Assembly: GCA_019120475.1 (NCBI GenBank)
Contig: DWVA01000149.1
Location: 1 to 13,575 of the forward strand
Direction: 5' to 3'
Source of the DNA: Candidatus Blautia intestinipullorum
GTDB lineage: Bacteria; Bacillota; Clostridia; Lachnospirales; Lachnospiraceae
Length of the DNA stretch: 13,575 nucleotides
A program made the translations under genes and the position numbers. Below, piece by piece: positions 1 through 6,001 of this stretch; the stretch's first letter is position 1; the number at the start of each line of letters is the position of its first letter. The notes below the pieces were generated by a model, which worked only from the letters and a program-made list of their open reading frames with translations, did no database searches and was not told the origin of the DNA.

Positions 1-1014
1 ATGGATCTGTATTTGAGATTCTCCAGTATGGCGAGAGAAATCTATTCAGAGTATACGGACAAAATTGAGCCGTATGGAATAGATGAAGGATGGCTGGATG
101 TGACAGAAAGCAGCATCATCAAAGGTGATGGAATGAAGATCGCCCAGGAAATCAGTGACCGGATTAAGTACGAACTTGGTATTACCGTGAGTATTGGTAT
201 TTCCTGGAACAAGATATTCGCAAAACTTGGCTCTGATTATAAAAAGCCGGATGCCATCACACAGTTTCATCGTGGCAATTACAAAGAAATCGTCTGGGGG
301 CTTCCAGTGTCAGATTTACTGTATGTTGGCAGGCAGACAAACAAGAAATTGAAGAAACTGGGGATCCATACCATTGGCCAGCTGGCACAGACAGATGAAA
401 AGCTGCTGGACAGTCATTTTGGAAAAATTGGTCTGGTGTTATGGGCATTTGCAAATGGATATGACTCGGATCCGGTTTGTACGGAAGGATATGAAGCTCC
501 GGTCAAGTCGATTGGAAACAGTACAACGACACCGAGAGACCTGGAAACAGATTTGGATGTGTGGATTATTCTGATGGCATTATCGGAAAGCGTATCTGCC
601 AGATTACGGAAACATGGTTTCAAATGTAATGTGGTGGAAATATCAATCCGGGACAACGGGCTGAACAGCATCACAAGGCAGATGCATATCAGCCAGCCAA
701 CGAATATTACGGATGAAATTGTAAAAGCAGCATTTGAATTATTTAAGAAACATTACAGATGGGAGCATCCGATACGGAGCCTTGGCGTGAGGGGGTCTGA
801 TCTGGTAATGGAAGATATTCCGGTTCAGCTTGATCTATTTGATAATCAGGAGAAACGGGAAAAATTAGAAAGGCTGGATCGGGCTGTGGATGAGATCAGA
901 CGACGGTTTGGATATTTCAGCATACAGCGGGCAGCAATGTACCAGGATAAAGTCTTATCCCACTTGGACACCGGTACACATACGGCCCATCCTCACAGTT
1001 ATTTTCATGGATAA
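1..1014 (+). CDS. Y-family (UmuC/UvrX-like) translesion DNA polymerase, 5' end missing
   Basis: Translesion polymerase that copies past damaged template bases, normally as part of the SOS response. The frame is open from the first base; the ATG there is most likely an internal Met, because the N-terminal part of the palm with the first catalytic Asp is absent and family members are about 80-100 residues longer. The second catalytic carboxylate pair is seen at D28-E29 in GIDEGWLDVT. A helix-hairpin-helix-like segment follows at about residues 100-135 (LGIHTIGQL), then the little-finger domain. QLDLF at residues 276-280 is a canonical sliding-clamp-binding motif, as expected for a polymerase recruited by the beta clamp. 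The stop overlaps an ATG at 1014, and the LexA-like gene follows within 15 bases. The UvrX-type subfamily assignment is by resemblance only. Confidence 0.9.
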   Translation: MDLYLRFSSMAREIYSEYTDKIEPYGIDEGWLDVTESSIIKGDGMKIAQEISDRIKYELGITVSIGISWNKIFAKLGSDYKKPDAITQFHRGNYKEIVWGLPVSDLLYVGRQTNKKLKKLGIHTIGQLAQTDEKLLDSHFGKIGLVLWAFANGYDSDPVCTEGYEAPVKSIGNSTTTPRDLETDLDVWIILMALSESVSARLRKHGFKCNVVEISIRDNGLNSITRQMHISQPTNITDEIVKAAFELFKKHYRWEHPIRSLGVRGSDLVMEDIPVQLDLFDNQEKREKLERLDRAVDEIRRRFGYFSIQRAAMYQDKVLSHLDTGTHTAHPHSYFHG

Positions 1015-1028
1015 TGGGAGGGATAGAT

Positions 1029-1241
1029 TTGAAACAGACATTAACCAGAAAACAGGAAGAAAGCTATCAGTGCATTGTAAGATTTACCGAGGAGCATGGA
1101 TTTCCGCCAACGGTCAGGGAACTGGGGGCATTACTGGGAGTTGCTTCAACATCAACAGTATTTTCCAGGATCAGGCAGTTAGAGAAAAGTGGATATATCC
1201 GGAGAGTTCCGGCATCTCCAAGAGCAATCGAAATCCTGTGA
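1029..1241 (+). CDS. LexA-like DNA-binding-domain-only protein
   Basis: About 70 residues that match just the N-terminal winged helix-turn-helix of LexA: LTRKQEESY, FPPTVRELGALLG, TSTVFSRIRQLEKSGYI and PRAIEIL in the expected order. It ends where the LexA linker and self-cleaving S24 protease domain (Ser-Lys dyad) would start, so it cannot undergo RecA-stimulated self-cleavage. An ATG at 1014 overlaps the polymerase stop, but GGGAGGG at 1016-1022 sits 6 bases before a TTG at 1029, so TTG is the more likely start. It could compete with full-length LexA at SOS boxes, act as a repressor for the element, or be a remnant. Its conserved position directly after the polymerase favours a role in controlling the cassette; this is inference. 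Confidence 0.75.
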   Translation: MKQTLTRKQEESYQCIVRFTEEHGFPPTVRELGALLGVASTSTVFSRIRQLEKSGYIRRVPASPRAIEIL

Positions 1242-1254
1242 TGGAGGTGGCGGT

Positions 1255-1494
1255 ATGAATAAGGTATATGTTGATGTGGTAGCAGAGTTCAGTAAGGAAG
1301 GCTGCCTGATTCCAATCTTATTTGTTTGGGAAGACGGCAGAAAATACAAGATTGATAAAGTGCTTAAGATTGAACGATGTGCCAGCAGAAAAGCAGGCGG
1401 TGTTGGTACGATGTACACCTGTATGGTACAGGGAAAGGAAAGCCATTTGTTTTTTGAAGTGGACAAATGGTTCATGGAAAGGAAGATTTCATAA
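1255..1494 (+). CDS. Small protein of the SOS-polymerase cassette (DUF6504-like)
   Basis: 79 residues, starting MNKVYVDVVAEFS. The ATG at 1255 is preceded by GGAGGTGG at 1243-1250; a longer in-frame start at 1189 would overlap the LexA-like gene and is not needed. The sequence alternates beta-strand-like stretches (KVYVDVVAEF, PILFVWEDGRKYKIDKVL, GTMYTCMVQGKESHLFFEVDKWFMER), suggesting a small beta-rich fold. The pattern, including WEDGRKY, GGVG-x-x-YTC and a terminal WF-x-E, resembles the DUF6504 type of small protein that accompanies Y-family polymerases; I recall this from family knowledge and did not search it. It lies 13 bases after the LexA-like stop, so the three genes form an operon. 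A function as polymerase accessory factor is plausible but unproven. Confidence 0.6.
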   Translation: MNKVYVDVVAEFSKEGCLIPILFVWEDGRKYKIDKVLKIERCASRKAGGVGTMYTCMVQGKESHLFFEVDKWFMERKIS

Positions 1495-1509
1495 TTAAAA
1501 AGAAGAATA

Positions 1510-1689
1510 TTAACCGGCGGAGATAGTCACTTTCCCTTTATATCCCGTTGGTTTTACATAAGGATCCGTATTCTGATCAGCCGGTGTTCCCCACAAATAC
1601 CATTTGGAATATGAATCCTGCAAAGAGTAATTTAGATTGCTTTCCATCAAAATCATGGGGAAGGCGAACTGGTCTGCAAGACCTACCAG
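1510..1689 (-). pseudogene. Antisense remnant: C-terminal end of an unidentified protein
   Basis: The reverse strand of this gap holds 59 continuous sense codons ending in TAA at 1510. From the first in-frame ATG (1654-1656) the peptide begins MILMESNLNYSLQDSYSKWY and goes on with LWGTPADQNTDPYVKP and GYKGKVTISAG before the stop. Composition (W, Y, G, P, D, N) and codon choice look like real coding sequence, and like the C-terminal tail of an extracellular or surface protein. There is no ribosome binding site before the ATG and a TAA lies just upstream in frame, so it is read as a fragment left by an earlier rearrangement, not an active gene. The parent protein is not recognised. Confidence 0.4.
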
Positions 1690-1691
1690 TT
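1667..1691. repeat. Inverted repeat upstream of the 190-residue regulator gene
   Basis: AACTGGT (1667-1673) and ACCAGTT (1685-1691) are perfect inverted arms. An alternative inner hairpin, GGTCT-gca-AGACC (1671-1683), is nested in it. It lies about 35 bases before the start at 1725, so it could be an operator or a leader hairpin. There is no T-tract, which argues against a terminator. Confidence 0.45.
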
Positions 1692-1724
1692 AGTGTGATT
1701 GTTGATAAGGAGAAATAAAGATTT

Positions 1725-2297
1725 ATGACAGACAGAGATTATGCAATTAAATCAATGAAAGAGATTACGTTCCAGATGGCAACCCATGCACAGGATTATC
1801 TGGAAGTAAGCATGGACAGGCATTATGAAGACATAAAGGCATTGATGGTGAATTACCAGAAACTGATTTTGGAAAATAAGATGGTACTGGAAGAACTGGA
1901 AATGGAATGCCAGGAGAAGATCAATGAGGATATGGCATATGCGTTGAGTTATCTTGATATTTACGGGAAACAGCTGAATGTGACAAAACTGAAACACGAG
2001 ATGAATAATCTGATGGTCATATATGGGTTGTCGGATATGGTTTACCGGGGTATAACGTTGGTAAAATATTATGCTCCGGATGGAGTAACGCTCAGCGAGA
2101 TTATCCATTCCTGTTTTTGCAGCCATTACAATAAAACAGATGTGGAAGTCCAGCAGGAACTTGGCATTGGAAGGACTTCTTTTTATAAAATGAAGAAACA
2201 GGCATTGCGGTATCTTGGCTTCTACTTTTACGAGATCGTAGTGCCGCAGGCAAAAAACAAAAGATTCAAACCCTCCTTGGGTGTGGAAGAAGAGTAG
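1725..2297 (+). CDS. Putative transcription regulator with a sigma-region-4-like HTH
   Basis: 190 residues. The first ~100 are highly charged and helical, with coiled-coil-like heptads around KLILENKMVLEELEMECQEK. The C-terminal part, DVEVQQELGIGRTSFYKMKK followed by QALRYLGFYFYE, has the spacing of a sigma-70 region 4 helix-turn-helix, as in ArpU/phage-type late regulators. The start has AAGGAG at 1707-1712, a rather long 12 bases from the ATG. The next gene begins immediately after the stop, so the two are co-transcribed. It may regulate transfer or excision genes of the element. The specific family is not recognised; the DNA-binding assignment is moderate. Confidence 0.6.
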   Translation: MTDRDYAIKSMKEITFQMATHAQDYLEVSMDRHYEDIKALMVNYQKLILENKMVLEELEMECQEKINEDMAYALSYLDIYGKQLNVTKLKHEMNNLMVIYGLSDMVYRGITLVKYYAPDGVTLSEIIHSCFCSHYNKTDVEVQQELGIGRTSFYKMKKQALRYLGFYFYEIVVPQAKNKRFKPSLGVEEE

Positions 2298-2672
2298 GTG
2301 AGTGGGATGAGATACGAAAATTCAATGGTAAAGATTGCCGACGATATTATCCGGGATCGGCAGGCAGAGAGGAAAGTTCAGAATAAAAAACAGAAATGGC
2401 ATGATGAGTATGCTACCTTGAAATTTTTTCGGTACATATGCAGAAATGTTGGAAACCTTCATGAAGGAGAAATCCAGCGTTTGGTATGGAAACTGAAACA
2501 GTCTGATAAGAAAGCAGTCGAAAAACATTTAAAAGGCTATGCGTGGGAATTTGATTATGAGAAAATGTTTTCTATATTGACGCAGAATCCTGTTTGTCAG
2601 AAAGTATGCCAGAAAAATAAATATACAAGCTGGATGCATCTGATCAGCCGATACTGTACAGAAGATTGTTAG
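2298..2672 (+). CDS. Unrecognised 124-residue protein
   Basis: I do not recognise this protein. It can start at GTG 2298, abutting the preceding TAG, or at ATG 2307; neither has a strong ribosome binding site, and translational coupling to the gene before is likely. It is basic and helical, with a charged N-terminal segment (residues 10-35, rich in K, R, Q) and a later segment WKLKQSDKKAVEKHLKGYAW. Four cysteines cluster near the C-terminus (two in PVCQKVCQKNKY, two in RYCTEDC), which might bind metal, but the spacing fits no zinc motif I know. No signal peptide or membrane segment is seen. Linkage to the sigma-like gene suggests an accessory role in the element. Confidence 0.6.
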   Translation: MSGMRYENSMVKIADDIIRDRQAERKVQNKKQKWHDEYATLKFFRYICRNVGNLHEGEIQRLVWKLKQSDKKAVEKHLKGYAWEFDYEKMFSILTQNPVCQKVCQKNKYTSWMHLISRYCTEDC

Positions 2673-2732
2673 GAAATAAGATACCTTCTTGCATCTATCA
2701 ATGAATTATTTTATGGAATAAACCCTGCATTA

Positions 2733-2744
2733 GTTCTATAGAAC
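2733..2744. promoter_or_regulatory. Palindromic operator upstream of the XRE repressor gene
   Basis: GTTCTATAGAAC is a perfect 12-base palindrome, 89 bases before the repressor start. It shares TAGTTCT-N2-AGAAC with the stronger site at 3247-3262. It contains TATAGA, a possible -10 element, though the matching -35 (TGGAAT at 2714-2719) is weak. It is probably bound by the adjacent XRE protein; this is inference from repetition and position. Confidence 0.5.
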
Positions 2745-2811
2745 GATAACTTGTTTTACAGCTTCTGTATATCGGAACAGGCGGTAGTTATACTAACTTT
2801 AGACCGAAAAA

Positions 2812-2822
2812 TAGTTCTAAAG
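2812..2822. promoter_or_regulatory. Operator-like half site overlapping the repressor's ribosome binding site
   Basis: TAGTTCTAAAG here is identical to the first 11 bases of the operator at 3247-3262 and then runs into AAAGGAGG, the Shine-Dalgarno sequence of the XRE gene. Binding here would give autoregulation. The second arm is missing, so affinity may be low or the match partly chance. Confidence 0.35.
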
Positions 2823-2833
2823 GAGGTGCTGCG

Positions 2834-3148
2834 ATGGATCTGAAAGCTGTAGGACAGAGAATTAAGATGGCAAGGGAAGCAAAAGGTCTGACACAGGAAG
2901 ATTTGGCTGCCATGGTGGAACTGAGTCCGACACATGTAAGTGTGATTGAGCGGGGATTGAAAGCCGCAAAACTGGATACGTTTGTTGCGATAGCCAACGC
3001 TCTGGAAGTTTCTGCAGATTCACTTCTGATAGATGTTGTGGCACATTCTGTAACTGGTGTGACGAATGAATTATCAGAAATGATCGGGAAACTTCCAAAA
3101 GAAGAGCAGAAGAAAATCATCAAAGCGGTCAGGGCATTAACAGAATAG
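2834..3148 (+). CDS. XRE-family helix-turn-helix repressor
   Basis: 104 residues. An N-terminal lambda-Cro/XRE helix-turn-helix spans about residues 5-60: IGQ-type start VGQRIKMAREAKGLTQEDLA, recognition helix SPTHVSVIERG, then LDTFVAIANALEVSADSLL. The remaining ~35 residues (ELSEMIGKLPKEEQKKIIKAV) form a short helical tail likely used to dimerise. There is no protease or ligand domain, so induction would need a partner or antirepressor. The start has AAAGGAGG at 2819-2826. Operator-like palindromes lie upstream, over its ribosome binding site and before the next gene, and a terminator ends the transcript right after. It probably represses itself and the downstream operon. Confidence 0.88.
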   Translation: MDLKAVGQRIKMAREAKGLTQEDLAAMVELSPTHVSVIERGLKAAKLDTFVAIANALEVSADSLLIDVVAHSVTGVTNELSEMIGKLPKEEQKKIIKAVRALTE

Positions 3149-3158
3149 TTTTTATGAG

Positions 3159-3183
3159 GAGGGGCGGAAGCCCTTCTTTTTTT
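3159..3183 (+). terminator. Rho-independent terminator after the XRE gene
   Basis: GAGGGGC, loop GGAA, GCCCTTC, followed by seven T. The stem is 7 base pairs with one G-T pair. It starts 10 bases after the repressor stop and separates this gene from the next operon. Confidence 0.85.
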
Positions 3184-3218
3184 GCGGTTTTTGTCACAAT
3201 TTGTCAAACGAATGGGGA

Positions 3219-3262
3219 TTCTGTTTTGTTTTTATCTGTGCTATAGTAGTTCTAAAGAACTA
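3219..3262 (+). promoter_or_regulatory. Promoter with an overlapping operator for the Spo0A-C-like/lipoprotein operon
   Basis: TAGTTCTAAAGAACTA at 3247-3262 has two perfect 7-base inverted arms around AA. It overlaps the last base of TATAGT (3242-3247), a good -10. A poor -35 candidate, TTCTGT, sits 17 bases before (3219-3224). An operator over the -10 and start site is the classical repression arrangement. It is very likely recognised by the XRE protein encoded just upstream. Confidence 0.6.
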
Positions 3263-3290
3263 ATACTAATTCAAAAAGAGGAGATATAAA

Positions 3291-3509
3291 ATGCACAGAA
3301 AAACTATTTTTGAGAAAGTTGCTGAAAAATTCCATACCACTCCGGAAGAGGTATATGCGGAAATCCAGAGAGCAATTGATGCCGGATATGATAACACGGA
3401 TCCAGAGGTACAGGCAGAATGGCGCAAAGTTAAAATAAAAGGGGATCGACCAACACCGGAGGAAGTAATTAACTATGCAGTAGGTACTTTATCAGCAGAA
3501 CAGAGGTGA
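3291..3509 (+). CDS. Small protein resembling the Spo0A C-terminal domain
   Basis: 72 residues, with AGAGGAG 9 bases before the ATG. The stretch VAEKFHTTPEEVYAEIQRAI recalls the recognition helices of the Spo0A effector domain (NTTASRVERAIRHAI), and TPEEVINYAVGTL recalls that domain's last helix. There is no receiver domain. Small stand-alone proteins of this kind are common in Lachnospiraceae genomes and elements; whether they still bind 0A-box DNA is not known to me. It is the first gene after an operator-controlled promoter and overlaps the reading of the lipoprotein start region, so both are expressed together. Confidence 0.7.
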   Translation: MHRKTIFEKVAEKFHTTPEEVYAEIQRAIDAGYDNTDPEVQAEWRKVKIKGDRPTPEEVINYAVGTLSAEQR

Positions 3510-3517
3510 TTATTAAA

Positions 3518-3937
3518 TTGAAGAGGAAAAAGCATGCGTTAATATGTCTGTTATTGGCAGCAGCCTTTGTTTCGGGCTGTGCGCAGAAACATAAAGAGGG
3601 AGAGCCGGATGTCATTAGCAGTATGAAAATGAATCAGGATGAAACACTTACTGTTGTTGCAAACAGAAAACAGATTGAAGATAAAGAGGATTTTGCAAAA
3701 CTCCTTGTCAAAAAATGCAAGGAGAATTCTTTTCAGTCTGTTAGATTCTCTACAGATTATGGGTATGCCACCAGCCTGAATCTTAGAGTATATCTCTGGG
3801 AAGATGAGATAGAAGGACAGGAGCCGGTAATGGTGGTGGAATATAAGCCTGTTGAATGGGGAATGGACTATGATATTGTCCATGATCCGGAAAAGTTCCA
3901 GATGTATGTGGATGGAGAGCTGATGGAAAATCCTTAG
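3518..3937 (+). CDS. Small predicted lipoprotein
   Basis: About 139 residues from the TTG at 3518, which has AGAGGTG at 3502-3508 at good spacing; the GTG at 3506 lies inside that ribosome binding site and is less likely. The N-terminus is a lipoprotein signal: basic MKRKKHA, hydrophobic LICLLLAAAFV, and lipobox VSGC with the lipidated Cys around residue 21. The mature part is acidic and mixed alpha/beta (ETLTVVANRKQIEDKEDFAK, LRVYLWEDEIEG, EPVMVVEYKPVEWGMDYDIV), with no domain I can name. It would be anchored on the outer face of the membrane. It might act in surface or entry exclusion for the element, but nothing in the sequence proves that. Confidence 0.75.
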   Translation: MKRKKHALICLLLAAAFVSGCAQKHKEGEPDVISSMKMNQDETLTVVANRKQIEDKEDFAKLLVKKCKENSFQSVRFSTDYGYATSLNLRVYLWEDEIEGQEPVMVVEYKPVEWGMDYDIVHDPEKFQMYVDGELMENP

Positions 3938-4130
3938 ATTTTCAGATAAAAATAGATGAGCTGTTAGGGAAAAAGAGGAAGTGAACATTTCCCTGGAAAA
4001 TGTGTACAAACCAATGAGAATAATGAACTATTAAGCCCTGTAAACGGACACTTTCTGAACTTTGCTCTGATACAATGGTTATGCTGATGAAAGAAGGCAT
4101 AGAAAACTGAATTATATTTGAGAGACGGAA

Positions 4131-4167
4131 GCCTCAGTAGTTAAAAAAGACTACTGGGGCTTTTTTT
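4131..4167 (+). terminator. Rho-independent terminator in the 3938-4299 gap
   Basis: GCCTCAGTAGT (4131-4141) pairs with ACTACTGGGGC (4150-4160) with one G-T pair, followed by seven T. It ends transcripts from the lipoprotein operon. The rest of the gap before it (3938-4130) holds no gene I can support; the stretch after it leads into the hairpin at 4254. Confidence 0.85.
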
Positions 4168-4253
4168 CGTGCCTGAATTTTCAGCCAATACCTGCAGGTT
4201 TTACCTGGCAGTAGTTAGTGGAGCAGGCATGAACCAGATCAGAGGGCCGCCTT

Positions 4254-4289
4254 CTGAATTTGAAACTGGAAAACAAATTTCAAATTCAG
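4254..4289 (+). promoter_or_regulatory. Hairpin abutting the ribosome binding site of the sigma-like gene
   Basis: CTGAATTTGAAA (4254-4265) and TTTCAAATTCAG (4278-4289) are perfect 12-base inverted arms with a 12-base loop. The right arm runs into AGGAG at 4288-4292, 7 bases before the ATG at 4300. In RNA it could hide part of the ribosome binding site; in DNA it could be an operator. Confidence 0.6.
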
Positions 4290-4299
4290 GAGAACGGGT

Positions 4300-4773
4300 A
4301 TGTATATTGAACATCCATATAAATACGACGGGAAATACTACGCAAATGTAGATGGAAAGATGATTGAAATCACAAAGGAAGTGGCTTATGCCATGAATAA
4401 TTTTTACCGAAGCAGCCAGCCAAGGAAGATCAAAATTAAAAATGAAAAAGGTGAGATTGTTGAACGGAAGTTGCGGGAAATCCCTTACAGCGAGACGAAT
4501 GGACAGGATTATGAATTCTCTATCGAGGATTTCCCGGACTATAGCTGTGATGTCGAAGACAGCGTGATCAGCAGTGTGGAGAGACGAGATATCCATAAGG
4601 TGATTAATCAGCTGGATGCAGAAGAACGGATGATTATTTACAGCATTTATTTTGAGAATAAAACGCAGGTACAGCTGGCAGGGATTATGGGAGTGTCCCG
4701 GCAGGTTCTGGCGTACAAGCTGAAAACAATTTTAAACAAGATGCGGAGAATGTATCAGGAAAATATTTTTTGA
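4300..4773 (+). CDS. Sigma-70 region-4-like factor of mobile-element type
   Basis: 157 residues. The C-terminal 55 residues, INQLDAEERMIIYSIYFENK then TQVQLAGIMGVSRQVLAYKL, have the classical sigma region 4 pattern: a helix ending in a branch point and a helix-turn-helix with QLAGIMGVSRQVLAYK as recognition unit. The N-terminal half starts MYIEHPYKYDGKYYANVDGK and is not a region 2 fold, so it is a sigma-like HTH protein and not a complete sigma factor. Such genes are common close to recombinases in Tn916-type and related Firmicute elements and are thought to regulate excision or transfer. AGGAG at 4288-4292 supports the start, and the preceding hairpin may regulate translation. Confidence 0.75.
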   Translation: MYIEHPYKYDGKYYANVDGKMIEITKEVAYAMNNFYRSSQPRKIKIKNEKGEIVERKLREIPYSETNGQDYEFSIEDFPDYSCDVEDSVISSVERRDIHKVINQLDAEERMIIYSIYFENKTQVQLAGIMGVSRQVLAYKLKTILNKMRRMYQENIF

Positions 4774-5321
4774 AAAATCAGCAGATTTTTTTTGCATCCG
4801 GGCAAGTCAGTTGAATTTAGTAATTAGAGAGAGTTTTAAGGACTCCTCAAAAGCACATTGGAAACTGAATACCCAGTAATAACTGACGTGACATCTTATG
4901 CAGGAAGCACAAGGAAACTGCCGCCATGACTCTGATGAATATCGGACGAGCGAATAAGCACTGACCGAAAATCAACTGGCAGGTTGATGATGCGATGATC
5001 TGTATAGGGTGCGATACACTTGCGGACCGTGAAAAGTCTGTAACCGGCAAACCTATGAACTGTCGGAGCCTGTGTGCGTGAGCATATGGGTTGTGATCTG
5101 GAGAATGCAGTCAGATAGGTTATTATTCCCTGCCTGCGTAAGCAGGATAAACGATTCGGGGTATCGAGGATAAATAGAATCGAGCGAGCACTGTTTAATA
5201 ATCGAAAATTGGCTATAGAGGTTATGCGGCAGAGCGTTCATTTTGAATGTCTCTGCCGTATTCCTGTGGAGCTAATAATGGATGCTTTACGATTAAATTT
5301 CAGGATGGGAGGAACGAATAA
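4774..5321 (+). other. 548-base gene-free region with many hairpins: candidate structured RNA or long leader
   Basis: No convincing gene on either strand. Local inverted repeats are unusually dense: ATCAAC-tggcag-GTTGAT (4971-4988); TGTAT/ATACA (5001-5005 with 5014-5018); ATCTG/CAGAT (5096-5100 with 5112-5116); CCTGC-GTAA-GCAGG (5133-5146), a five-pair stem capped by a GNRA tetraloop; CGATTC/GAATCG (5152-5157 with 5177-5182); and CGGCAGAG/CTCTGCCG (5227-5234 with 5251-5258). The last stem could end the structure. The region ends with GGGAGGA (5307-5313), the ribosome binding site of the mazF-like gene. It may be a trans-acting RNA, a long 5' leader, or a DNA-level site such as an origin. No Rfam family is recognised with certainty. 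Confidence 0.45.
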
Positions 5322-5705
5322 TTGAAAATTGAAAGAGGCGATATCCTTATGGTTAATTTAGGACAGGTTCCGGGTACTTCCCTTCAGAGTGGAATCCGTC
5401 CGGTAGTGGTTGTCAGCAATAATAAGGCGAATACATACAGCCCGGTGGTAACGGTAGTGCCGTTTACTTCAAGGGTGTACAAAAAACGTTATCTTCCGAC
5501 CCATGTGTTTATTAACCGTTATGAAATGGTTGGCTTGAAACGGCATGGGCTGGTACTGGCGGAACAGATCACAAGCATTGATGTTCAGAGTATTATCCAA
5601 AAATGTGGTCATGTCAGCTCTGATGCAATGCGGAGGATTACCAGAGCGGTGGAGATTCAGACAGGAGTTTATGAGGAGGGGGATTATGACAGCAGAAGAA
5701 TATAG
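5322..5705 (+). CDS. MazF/PemK-family endoribonuclease toxin
   Basis: 127 residues from a TTG at 5322, with GGGAGGA 8 bases upstream. MazF toxins cut single-stranded RNA at short sequence motifs. The PemK/MazF fold is clear: GDILMVNLGQ at the N-terminus, the loop SLQSGIRPVVVVSN with the conserved Q-x-G-x-RP and probable catalytic Arg26, then VTVVPFTSR with probable catalytic Thr49, and the C-terminal helix region. Length is normal for the family. A MazE antitoxin would usually be encoded just upstream, but no gene is visible there. The downstream overlapping gene is instead a DUF6870-like protein. It may stabilise the element, or have been recruited to regulate it; both are inference. Confidence 0.88.
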   Translation: MKIERGDILMVNLGQVPGTSLQSGIRPVVVVSNNKANTYSPVVTVVPFTSRVYKKRYLPTHVFINRYEMVGLKRHGLVLAEQITSIDVQSIIQKCGHVSSDAMRRITRAVEIQTGVYEEGDYDSRRI

Positions 5706-5934
5706 AAAGTATCTGGAACAGGATTTTAGTGATGTAAATATTGATGAAATGACAGATTTACTGACGGTAAAAGCAGACAGGAATAAAAGCCTGAAGGAAC
5801 GGCGGGAATCATATCTGAATAAGGTAGGAAATCCGTATCTGGTCCGGATCGGGAATATGAAGGTCAAAGTAAGGTTTGCCAATAACGGAATATCTTTGGA
5901 GCAGGCATTTGAAAATATGCTTCTGAGTGTCTGA
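5686..5934 (+). CDS. DUF6870-like small protein overlapping the toxin gene
   Basis: 82 residues from the ATG at 5686, preceded by GAGGAGGGGG at 5673-5682 inside the mazF-like gene. It overlaps that gene by 20 bases in another frame, so the two are translationally coupled. The sequence has an acidic N-terminal helix (MTAEEYRKYLEQDFSDVNID), a basic patch KSLKERRESYLNKVGNPY, and a beta-like stretch LVRIGNMKVKVRFANNGISL. The NPY-x3-x-G-x-x-x-VK-x-x-FA-x-x-x-x-LE pattern matches what I know of DUF6870 proteins of Clostridial mobile elements. Function unknown; it could be the toxin's antidote or a recombinase cofactor. Confidence 0.65.
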   Translation: MTAEEYRKYLEQDFSDVNIDEMTDLLTVKADRNKSLKERRESYLNKVGNPYLVRIGNMKVKVRFANNGISLEQAFENMLLSV

Positions 5935-5942
5935 AAAAGTAC

Positions 5943-5971
5943 TGGAAAGTTTGGGGTGGCTGTGCTAAAAT
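5943..5971 (+). promoter_or_regulatory. Possible promoter of the recombinase operon
   Basis: TGGAAA (5943-5948), 17-base spacer, TAAAAT (5966-5971). The -10 is good, the -35 weak (four of six to consensus). It lies just after the DUF6870-like stop. Read-through from the mazF operon is an equally possible source of transcription. Confidence 0.35.
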
Positions 5972-6001
5972 GTCTGTAAGGACAAATTATGCAGCCCCCT
6001 T

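Noticed and set aside
2733..3262. LexA/SOS boxes
   Set aside because: The Firmicute SOS box has the polarity GAAC-N4-GTTC; these sites read GTTC-N4-GAAC, the reverse order, and cluster around the XRE gene.
3981..4034. 17-codon ORF from a GTG after the lipoprotein gene
   Set aside because: It has a purine-rich sequence before it, but it is too short to support and shows no recognisable feature.
4774..4797. AT hairpin AAAATC/GATTTT followed by T after the sigma-like gene
   Set aside because: The stem is short and almost all A-T, too weak to call a terminator with confidence; transcription may continue into the gene-free region.
4840..5260. Group II intron ribozyme
   Set aside because: GTGCG at 5009-5013 and a GNRA-capped stem invite the idea, but no domain V pattern and no reverse transcriptase gene is visible in or near the region.
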